Position numbers and translations under genes: made by a program. Shown in pieces: positions 6,992-15,000 of a DNA stretch of 35,352 bases. The notes beneath the pieces were generated by a model. The model had not been told where the DNA came from and did no database searches. It saw only the letters and a program-made list of their open reading frames with translations. Source of the DNA: Chitinophagales bacterium (GTDB lineage Bacteria > Bacteroidota > Bacteroidia > Chitinophagales > CAIOSU01); assembly GCA_018401955.1 (NCBI GenBank), contig JAGYJT010000029.1, positions 1 through 35,352 of the forward strand, in the 5' to 3' direction. Within the stretch, counting starts at the first letter, position 1. The number at the start of each line of letters is the position of its first letter.

Positions 6992-7416
6992 TTCTACATT
7001 ACTAGTGTTAGATTACTGATTTTAAAATTTAGCGCTCGCATGGTCAACCTCCTCCCCATACATCGCATTTCCCAATACCTATTACCCACTACCACATACC
7101 AACTAGAGTAACGCAACAAATTTATAAACTGTTTTTATATTTTGCAACTATTAAATAGGCAAAAGGAGTTTTGTCGTGTACAACCAATTGGTTTTCAATT
7201 ACTTAATTTTTATAAAAAAAATTCGAGCAAATAACTGGCTTTTTTGCACCTCATATACCACAGGCACTAAAATTTGGCTATTAAAGTGATGTCGCAAGGG
7301 CCGTACAACAAGCCTCCCCAAAATGGCTAAAACCCTTACCAGCACTATATAAAAGTACACGACAAAACCCATCGAACTAAAAGCACTATTTTTACCAAAA
7401 ACCAACGCCTCGCCCC
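6992..7416. other. 425-base intergenic stretch without a supported gene
   Basis: I see no credible gene here. The only open frame on the opposite strand (7199-7405) has poor coding character. The stretch holds a short-word region (CCAATACCTATTACCCACTA, near 7071-7104), an AT-rich segment with TATATTTTG at 7136-7144 that is one base off a -7 box, and the perfect 12-base palindrome AACCAATTGGTT at 7182-7193. It is the likely promoter region of the DUF1961 gene. Confidence 0.5.
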
Positions 7417-8145
7417 ATGAAGCGATTATACCCTATCCTGCTGCTAGTTGCAGTGTTGCTGCAATCGGTGGCACTGGCCCAAGAGTGCGACAAGGGCACT
7501 TTGCTGTTTAACAAAACCCTCGCCTCTCCACAAGACACCGCTGGTTGGGTAATGGAAGGCCCGGGGCAATTGACTTTTACCGACGGGTGGATGCACATGC
7601 AATCGCCAAACGAGGCGGGCCACCATGTGCTGTGGTGCCCACAAGACTTCCCTGCCAATTTTATTGCCGAATGGGAAGTACAAAACCAACACCCAGAGGC
7701 GGGCTTGTGCATCGTGTTTTTTAGCGCCATGGGCATAAACGGACAGGACATTTTTGATGCGGCCTTGCCAGTGCGCAATGGCATATTTAAGCAATACACC
7801 AAAGGCGCCATCAACAACTACCACATAAGTTACTATGCCAATGGCGAAAACCAACCAGAAAGGGGCACCGCGAACTTGCGCAAAAACAAGGGTTTTAAGA
7901 AAGTGCAGTCGGGCGAAGATGGCTTGCCCATCAACTCCACCGCCATACACACCGTGCGCCTAACCAAATACAACAACCACATTACCCTCTATATTGATGA
8001 CCGCAAGATTATCGATTGGACCGATGACGGACAAAAGTATGGGCCTATTTTAAGCGGTGGCAAAATCGGCTTTCGGCAAATGAAATGGACCCACTTTGCT
8101 TACCGCAATTTTAAGGTTTGGGAAGCAGTAAGCCCAATAGATTAG
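7417..8145 (+). CDS. Exported DUF1961-family protein
   Basis: This 242-residue protein begins with a clear signal peptide (MKRLYPILLLVAVLLQSVALA, cleavage before QE). The mature part carries the DUF1961 signature: HHVLWCPQDFPANFIAEW, GLCIVFFSAMGINGQDIFD, FKQYTKGAINNYHISYYANG, NLRKNKGF, LYIDDRKIIDWTDDG and GKIGFRQMKWTHFAYRNF. The family adopts a concanavalin-like jelly-roll fold and is often found among polysaccharide-utilisation genes; a glycan role is inference. No T9SS tail is present, so it is probably periplasmic. It is followed after 76 bases by a WG-repeat gene, also exported. Confidence 0.88.
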   Translation: MKRLYPILLLVAVLLQSVALAQECDKGTLLFNKTLASPQDTAGWVMEGPGQLTFTDGWMHMQSPNEAGHHVLWCPQDFPANFIAEWEVQNQHPEAGLCIVFFSAMGINGQDIFDAALPVRNGIFKQYTKGAINNYHISYYANGENQPERGTANLRKNKGFKKVQSGEDGLPINSTAIHTVRLTKYNNHITLYIDDRKIIDWTDDGQKYGPILSGGKIGFRQMKWTHFAYRNFKVWEAVSPID

Positions 8146-8221
8146 AAAAAATCAGTACCAATTGGTATATCCATAATGCAATGGCCTCGCTACATTTACA
8201 GCTCACCAACCTATAAGTATT

Positions 8222-9112
8222 ATGTTGAAGTATGGTTTGATGATGCTAGTTGCGGCATTGGTATCGCTCACAGGTGCTGCGCAAACAGCCTCAACGCTGC
8301 ACAATGTATACATGGCTGGCAAGTTCGGCTTTGTAGATGCTAAGGGTACCGTGGTGGTGCAGCCCAAATATGCATTAGCTGGGCGTTGCAACGAGGGCCT
8401 ATGCCCTGTGGCCATTGGCGACAATGCCTTTAACAGCAAGTGGGGCTATATTGACCAAACCGGCAAAACCGTAATAGCACCAACTTATATGGGTGCCAGC
8501 GAGTTTACCGAAGGCCTGGCTGCCGTAAACGTGGGCGGTAAATGGGGGTATATTGACAAAACGGGTAAAATGATTATACAGCCGCAGTTTCAGGTGGCGC
8601 ATGCCTTTAATGACGGCTTGGCGGCAGTGCAGCTAAAAAACATGATGGGACTGATTGACAAAACGGGCAATTGGGTAATTGAGCCCAAATACCGTGAGGT
8701 AACGAGCTACAGCGACGGCCTAATTGGCGTGTGGCCCGATTTGCAGAGCAAATGGAGCTACATTGATAAAACGGGTAAAACCGTGATAACTGCTCAGTTT
8801 GACCGCGCCAAGAGCTTCAGCGGTGGCCTAGCCCCAGTGCGCGTAAACGATATATGGGGTTTTATTGACAAAACTGGCAACTATATCATCGAGGCTACTT
8901 TCACTGGAACCGAAGCTTTCTCAGAGGGCCTTGCCTGTGTAGAGGTTGACTATGCCAACTTCGGGTTTATCGACAAAACAGGTAAGCTTGTAATAGCTGC
9001 CCAATACGACCGCAGCGCCACCTTTTGGCATGGATTGGCTTGGGTTGAGCAAGGCAACAACCTTGGCCTAATTGATAAAAAAGGTGATTGGATTTGGAAA
9101 GGGAGTAGGTAG
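8222..9112 (+). CDS. Exported WG-repeat protein
   Basis: In this 296-residue protein, residues 1-20 form a signal peptide ending SLTGAAQ. The rest is built from seven full WG repeats and a partial eighth, each about 34-36 residues, with the core KWGYIDKTGK followed by hIxPpY and FxEGLAxV. WG repeats are beta-rich modules of unclear function, probably protein-binding. No catalytic motif or T9SS tail is visible. The last repeat is truncated after DKKGDWIWKG, a normal ending for such arrays. A strong terminator lies 10 bases downstream. Confidence 0.9.
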   Translation: MLKYGLMMLVAALVSLTGAAQTASTLHNVYMAGKFGFVDAKGTVVVQPKYALAGRCNEGLCPVAIGDNAFNSKWGYIDQTGKTVIAPTYMGASEFTEGLAAVNVGGKWGYIDKTGKMIIQPQFQVAHAFNDGLAAVQLKNMMGLIDKTGNWVIEPKYREVTSYSDGLIGVWPDLQSKWSYIDKTGKTVITAQFDRAKSFSGGLAPVRVNDIWGFIDKTGNYIIEATFTGTEAFSEGLACVEVDYANFGFIDKTGKLVIAAQYDRSATFWHGLAWVEQGNNLGLIDKKGDWIWKGSR

Positions 9113-9123
9113 ATGAACCAAGC

Positions 9124-9168
9124 AAAAAGCGAAGCCCGGAACAACATTGCTCTGGGCTTCGCTTTTTT
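9124..9168. terminator. Bidirectional intrinsic terminator
   Basis: The arm AAAAAGCGAAGCCC (9124-9137) pairs perfectly with GGGCTTCGCTTTTT (9154-9167), extended by three more pairs including one G-T around a ten-base loop. The A run and T run at the two ends give U tracts on both strands. It lies between the convergent WG-repeat and PorP/SprF genes, so it should stop transcription from both sides. Confidence 0.9.
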
Positions 9169-9186
9169 ATTTATTTGTACTTCGTA

Positions 9187-9197
9187 AATCGTACCTC
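9187..9197 (-). repeat. Third copy of the 11-mer GAGGTACGATT (inverted)
   Basis: The plus strand reads AATCGTACCTC, the reverse complement of GAGGTACGATT found at 4073-4083 and 25819-25829. The adjoining TTCGTAAATC (9181-9190) recurs at 26562-26571. It lies between the terminator and the PorP gene end. Confidence 0.6.
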
Positions 9198-9203
9198 TAA
9201 AAA

Positions 9204-10112
9204 TCAAAAATACCTAGGGCTTTTAAGCACCGATACCTTCTCTTGGAAGCCTTTGAACCTAGCAATAATGGTCAGCTCGTGCGAGCCGCTGTTGTTGGTG
9301 CGCAGCTCGCCAAAGTCGAAATCGAATGAGTAGCTCGCCAAAACGTTTTTAACGATGTACACACCCAACAAGGCCGCCATATCATCGGTAGTGCGGTAGC
9401 TGGCACCTACCACTACGCGTTTGTTCCAAGTAGCATTAAAGTTAACATCCACTTGCGATATAAAACCTGCGCTGCGGAAGAAAACCCCTGGACTCAGTTG
9501 CCACTTCTCGGCCACCTGCCAATCGTACCTAGCATAGGCATAATAATGGCGTGGAGTTTTCCATAAGGTAGAGTTGCCAATAGATTGTTGTAGGTGGGTA
9601 AACGACACGCCCAAAGTAAGGCCCTTGCCACTGAACTCTAACCCCAAACCAATGTCGGGTTTGGTTTGCGCTATACCCACATCAAATGAGCTTTGATCGC
9701 CCGTTTGTTGGTAGCGCAGCTCAGCACCATTAATACGGTTGTTGGCAATACCTACATTAATACCCGCCGAAAGGTACATCCTATCGCCCAAGCGTTGGCG
9801 GTAAGCATAACCCAAACGCACGGTAGTGGTGCGCTGCTTGCCCAATATATCGTTCACTACAGTAAGGCCTACTCCGCCCCTAAGTTTGGGCACATAGCCA
9901 TAGGCGTTTAACAATTGAGATGATGGTGCCTCATCAAAGCCCACCCATTGTTGGCGGGCCAACAAGCCTACCGTAATTTCATCGCTGTTACCTGCTGTGG
10001 CTGGGTTGTAGAGGTGTGTATGGTACATAAAATGCGTAAACAACGCATCGTTTTGGGCAAATCCCACAAACGGTAAAATACTTAGTATGGTTAGCAGTAT
10101 CCTGGTTTTCAT
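9204..10112 (-). CDS. PorP/SprF-family type IX secretion outer-membrane protein
   Basis: This 302-residue protein has a signal peptide ending PFVGFAQ. The family start motif follows: ALFTHFMYHTHLYNPATAGN, then LLARQQWVGFDEAPSSQLLN. The remainder is alternating beta strands typical of an outer-membrane barrel, ending TIIARFKGFQEK. In Flavobacterium johnsoniae, SprF is needed to secrete the adhesin SprB, and SprF-like proteins generally serve T9SS type B substrates encoded next to them. Here it is the last gene of the five-gene cluster, five bases after the PorE-like gene, and is probably the partner of the two upstream adhesins. Confidence 0.93.
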   Translation of the reverse strand: MKTRILLTILSILPFVGFAQNDALFTHFMYHTHLYNPATAGNSDEITVGLLARQQWVGFDEAPSSQLLNAYGYVPKLRGGVGLTVVNDILGKQRTTTVRLGYAYRQRLGDRMYLSAGINVGIANNRINGAELRYQQTGDQSSFDVGIAQTKPDIGLGLEFSGKGLTLGVSFTHLQQSIGNSTLWKTPRHYYAYARYDWQVAEKWQLSPGVFFRSAGFISQVDVNFNATWNKRVVVGASYRTTDDMAALLGVYIVKNVLASYSFDFDFGELRTNNSGSHELTIIARFKGFQEKVSVLKSPRYF

Positions 10113-10117
10113 GGCTC

Positions 10118-12001
10118 TTATTGGTTAACTACTTTAAAAGTGGTTCGGCGGTTTTGTTGGTGTTCTTCCTCAGTTTGGGCCTTCTTAATAAGCAAAGCTG
10201 TTTCGCCCCAACCTTTGCTAGATAAGCGTGTTGGGTTGATGCCTTTAATAATCAAGTAATCCACTACCGATTTGGCGCGCTCTTCAGAGAGTTTAAGGTT
10301 GTATTTATCATCGCCTCGCTCATCGCTATGTGAGTTGATAAGCACTTGCACATCGGGCGAATCGTCAAGCAATTTTACCAGCTTATCCAAGCTTGTCATT
10401 GATTCTGGCCTTAGCACAGCGCTGTTATAGTCATAGTAAATGTCGTCAATGGTTATCTCCGTTTTCGGGATACGCATCAACGCAAAGTCAAAATCATAGC
10501 CATTGCCTTTCGAGAAGTCTTTGCTATACAGTTCGCCTTGGGTGGTCAGTTTTTTACTATCACCAAAGTACTCTGGTAAGTTCACGTTTATTTTGTAATC
10601 CACGTTCTTATCCAAAACAAAGCTATAATTACCGTTGGCATCGGTAAGGGTGCTATCCAATGAGCCATCGCTGCCCGTTAGGTAAACCTTCACACCAGCA
10701 AGTGGCGAAAGTCCGTCAACATCCTTTACATTACCATTTACCGTAAGATTGATAGGCGTGAGGAAGAACGAATATACATCATCGCTACCTTTGCCCCCGT
10801 TGCGGTTAGATGAGAAATAACCTTCTGATTTATCTTTATTGAACACCATCAAAAAGTCGTCGGCATTGGAGTTAAACGGTGCACGAAGGTTGCTTGGTTT
10901 GGTCCATTTACCATCACGCTTAACCGAAACAAACAAGTCCAATCCACCCATGCCGGTAAAGCCGTTTGATGAGAAATAAAGGGTGGTATCGTTATAAAAC
11001 ACTGGGTAAGCCTCGTCAAACTCAGAGTTAATGGCCTCCACGTTCACCGGCTCACCCCAGCCAAGGCCGCGGCGCTCCATTACCCAAATGTCGCTGCCGC
11101 CCTTACCTTCGGCCTTGCGACTAACCACCCAAAGCCAGTTACCATCTTTCGATACCGATGGATGCACCATTTCCACCTGCTCGCCGGGGAAATTAATTGG
11201 TTCAGGGGCACTCCAAGACTTGGCAGAAGCAATATAGCTGCTTTGCATAATCCGGCACTTTTCACCCTTCTCGCCACTACATTGGGTAAAATAAGCCATC
11301 TTGGTATCAGGGCTGTAGGTAAACACTCCATCGTTATAGGTGCTGCTCAGCGCGCCGATTTTGCTTGGACTGTCCCAGGTTTTGCTCTCGTTGTTGTAGC
11401 TCGCCAAAAAGAAATTGGAGAAGCCTTGGCCGTCAACCATATAGGTTTTGTCTCCGCCACCATCTTCGGTGCGCGAAGAAGTAAATACTACCTTATCCTC
11501 AAAGTAGTACGCGCCATAATCACTCAGCGAGGTATTGAGCAATTGCTCATTGATAACGGTAAATAACGACGGTGGGTCGTTTTTCATACTCAAGGCAAAG
11601 TCCACATTTGCCTTTAGCCTAACGCCATCCTTGTCATTGGGCTGCAATTGCAAAAACTCATCCAACGACTTTTTGGCTTGGTCGTACTCGCCTAGGTTAA
11701 GCAATACCCTACCCTTCTGAAAATGCAGGTTAGGCAGTTCATATTGCGCTGCTTCGGCTTTATTGTACCATTCTAATGCAGCCTTATAGTCAAGCAAATG
11801 GCGATAGCTTTCTGCTATGTTAAAATACACGTCGCCATTTTTATCTGCGTTACGGTCTTTCTCCAGATGTTTTTGGTACAGCTGGATGGCTGCAAAATAT
11901 TCTTTATGGTCAAAGGCCTTATCAGCCAGTTCTTTTCTCGATTGCCCCCAAGCCGTGCATACGGTCAGCAGCATCAGTATGATGATAGTTGTCGATTTCA
12001 T
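10118..12001 (-). CDS. PorE-like OmpA-family protein (TPR, beta-propeller, carboxypeptidase-regulatory-like, OmpA)
   Basis: Starting at ATG 11999-12001 (a TTG four codons upstream is less likely), this is 627 residues with a signal peptide ending TVCTAWGQ. Domains in order: TPRs (about 23-130, FDHKEYFAAIQLYQKHLEKD and following); PD40/WD40-like propeller blades (about 150-400, with VFTSSRTEDGG, YFTQCSGEKG and YFSSNRNGGKG); a carboxypeptidase-regulatory-like beta sandwich (about 425-500, LAGVKVYLTGSDG); and a C-terminal OmpA domain (about 515-625) with the peptidoglycan-binding NSHSDERGDDKYNLKLSEER. This is the architecture of PorE of Porphyromonas gingivalis, which ties the type IX secretion apparatus to peptidoglycan. 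Whether it is the general PorE or a cassette-specific paralogue cannot be decided here. Confidence 0.9.
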   Translation of the reverse strand: MKSTTIIILMLLTVCTAWGQSRKELADKAFDHKEYFAAIQLYQKHLEKDRNADKNGDVYFNIAESYRHLLDYKAALEWYNKAEAAQYELPNLHFQKGRVLLNLGEYDQAKKSLDEFLQLQPNDKDGVRLKANVDFALSMKNDPPSLFTVINEQLLNTSLSDYGAYYFEDKVVFTSSRTEDGGGDKTYMVDGQGFSNFFLASYNNESKTWDSPSKIGALSSTYNDGVFTYSPDTKMAYFTQCSGEKGEKCRIMQSSYIASAKSWSAPEPINFPGEQVEMVHPSVSKDGNWLWVVSRKAEGKGGSDIWVMERRGLGWGEPVNVEAINSEFDEAYPVFYNDTTLYFSSNGFTGMGGLDLFVSVKRDGKWTKPSNLRAPFNSNADDFLMVFNKDKSEGYFSSNRNGGKGSDDVYSFFLTPINLTVNGNVKDVDGLSPLAGVKVYLTGSDGSLDSTLTDANGNYSFVLDKNVDYKINVNLPEYFGDSKKLTTQGELYSKDFSKGNGYDFDFALMRIPKTEITIDDIYYDYNSAVLRPESMTSLDKLVKLLDDSPDVQVLINSHSDERGDDKYNLKLSEERAKSVVDYLIIKGINPTRLSSKGWGETALLIKKAQTEEEHQQNRRTTFKVVNQ

Positions 12002-12015
12002 AGCTAGTTGCAAAA

Positions 12016-15000
12016 TTAATAGTGTACCAATACAGAACCCTTCAATACCTTATCCGTGTCCGTTATATCAGGCACCAGCACAATATAGAAGTACGTGCCA
12101 GGCGAAACGCGCTCACCGTTGAAGGTACCATCCCAGCCATCTAAGCCCTTATAGAGCTCTTGGCCCCAGCGGTTGATGATTACCAGCTCAAATCCTTCCA
12201 AAAACTTATCGTTGCGGCCATCGCCGTTAGGGGTAAAGGCATTGGGGAAATCGGCCACCGTTACGGTCAATTCCACCTCTTCACCAACACAACCACCATC
12301 GGTTACTATCACCGAGATAATATCACCGTCGTTGAGCACACTGCTGCCCCAAGTATTTATGCTATCGGTTTGCACCGTTGTTCCGTTCAAGAAGAACTCG
12401 TACCTCGTGTAACCTTCTGGCTCAGCGGTTACTACTAACGCTTGGTTAATAAAAATGCTGTTGTTTGGTGCATCGCTGCTTAGGGTTACAGTTGGTAACT
12501 GGGCCACATTTACGGTAACTGGTACCCTACCGGTTAGACTTCCGCAACCATTGGCGCTAGTAGCCTCTGCATAGAAGGTGCTTGTATTGGTTAAGGTGCC
12601 TGTGTTTAGCGTATTACCAGAACTAAGTAAAGTACCACCTGTTGCGGCGTTCCACCAAGTAACCGTTGAGTTGGTTGATGTGGCGGTAAGTGTTGCCTCC
12701 TCACCATAACATACGCCATTGTTGCTGCCTGTAATTACTGGTGCCGCAGGTGCTGGCGAAACCACAATGGTAACCGGCACGCGGCCACCACTGTACCTAC
12801 AACCCAAATCATTTATAGCTTCCACGTAGTAAGTAGTAGTTACCGTTGGACTAACCGTAAGTGGTGAAACACCTAGTGAGGTTCCACCCGTTTGGGTTGG
12901 ATATATGTTGTAAGTTATTGCTCCGCCAGTTGAACCTGTTGCGGTAATGGTAGCCGATTCGCCTTCGCAAATGGTATCACCACTAGTAATAATGCTCGGG
13001 GCCGTTGGGCTAGGTTGTACCGTTACGTCAATGGTTTGGGCTGTTGAGTTGCCGCAAGTATTGGTTGCAATAACACTTACTTGGTAAGGGCCGCCGCTGG
13101 TGGTCCAGTTTACGGTAATGCTATTGCTGCCTTGGCCAGTTGCGATAGTTCCGCCTCCGCTTAAAGTCCAAGTGTATCCTGTAGCATTGGCCACTGACCC
13201 TATTGAGTATGGCTCAACGCCTGGGCAAACACTACCATTACCAGTGATGTTGCCCGGCTGTGCAGGTGCGCCTGGAGTTATGGTTACATTTAATGTTGAA
13301 GCCGCGCTAGTGCCGCAATTGTTGGTTGCGGTTACCGATACAGTATAGTTGCCCGGTGTACCCGTCCAATCGATGGTTGCAATATTAGTACCTTGACCGC
13401 TGACAATTGCACCGCCGCCGCTTACAGCCCATGTATAGCTAGTTGCGTTGGTAACACTGGCTACGCTATACGTTTCGCCAAGCGTATTTTGGCAAACACT
13501 GTTGCTGCCATTAATAGCTCCAGGTATTGTTGGCGGGCCAGGTTGAACGGTAACATCATAAGTAGCTGTAGAAGCACTGCTGCCACAACTGTTAGTAGCA
13601 CTTACGCTCAAAGTATAAGGGCCACCAGTGGTTGTCCAGTCAACAGTTACATTAGTGCTGCCTTGGCCGCTGGTAATGGTACCACCGTTAGTCAAAGTCC
13701 AAGTATAGCCTGTTGCGTTTGGCACGGAGCTAATAGTATAAGTTTCGCTACCTGGACAAGGGTTGTTATCGCCAGTTACAACGGCCGCCCCTAGTAGAGG
13801 TGGACCATCAACAGTTACATCCAATGTTCCGCTGGTGCCATTACCACACGCATTTGATGGTGTTACGCTTATGGTGTATGGTCCGCCTGTTGTGGTCCAA
13901 TCAATAGTGATTGTGCCAGTACCTTGGCCACTTTGAATGGTTCCTCCCCCACTAACAGTCCAAGTGTAATCACTTGCACCAGTTACGCCACTTACTGTGT
14001 AGGTTTGAGGTCCAGGGCAAGGAAAATCATTTCCAGAAATGGTTGGTGTACCTGTTGGCGCACCTGGAGTTAAATTAACCTGAACTGAAGAAGCAGCACT
14101 GCTGCCACATTGGTTCTCGGCAGTAACCGAAACGGTATAGGTACCCGAAGCCGAAGCCCATGTAACATCAATACTCTCTGTGCCTTGACCACTAATTATT
14201 GATCCCGCAGCTCCTACTGTCCAAGTATAACCCGTTGCTCCCAGTATGGCCGGTATGCTATAAGTAACTGTTCCTGGGCAAACACCCAACGGACCGGTAA
14301 TATTTCCAGGCGTTGGTGGGTTTGCAGGCAATACCTCAACATCATAAGTTGTTGGTACGCTGCTGCCGCATTGGTTGTCTGCAGTAACTGACACCGTCCA
14401 AGTTCCAGCAATTGTCCAGTTAATACCCGCCGTAGCTGTGCCTTGTCCACTGGCAACGGTACCACCACCACTTACGCTCCAAGTATAACCACTGGCATCG
14501 GATACCGCTGCGGCGGTATAACTCTCAGTGCCAAAACACACGGGAGTATTACCCGTGATATTGGCAGGTGCAGAAGGATTGGCCTTCAGCACGGTAACTT
14601 GTAAATCGGATGAAGAACTATTGCCGCAGATATTGGTAGCTATAACAGTTACGGTATAAGGTCCGCCAGCTGTAGCCCAATCAACGGTAATGTTGGTAGT
14701 ACCTTGTCCACTAGCGATAGTACCGCCGCCGCTTACGGTCCATGTATATCCAGTAGCACCTGCCACGGCGTTGATGCCGTATGCCTCGCTACCTGCACAC
14801 ACGCTGGTATTGCCTGTGATTGCTCCCGGAACTGGTGGTACTGATTGGGAAACGGTAACTTGGCTGGTTGCCGCACTGCTGGTACCGCAGGCATTTGTAG
14901 CCGTTACCGATACAGTGTGCGTACCTGCTGTGGTCCAGTTTACGGTAAAACTAGTGCTGTTTGCACCCGAAACCACGGTACCACCTCCGCTAATGCTCCA

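Noticed and set aside
7199..7405. Minus-strand open frame of 68 codons in the long intergenic gap
   Set aside because: Hydrophobic but without a plausible family or start context, and it lies in the probable promoter region of the DUF1961 gene.
7182..8167. Two 12-base palindromes with core CCAATTGG (7182-7193 and 8156-8167) upstream of two exported genes, as a possible shared operator
   Set aside because: The core also occurs inside alaS (around 2457 and 2911) as ordinary codons, so two intergenic copies are not convincing as an operator.
12002..12013. TTG start four codons upstream for the PorE-like protein
   Set aside because: The ATG at 11999-12001 gives a normal signal peptide; the TTG adds nothing conserved.
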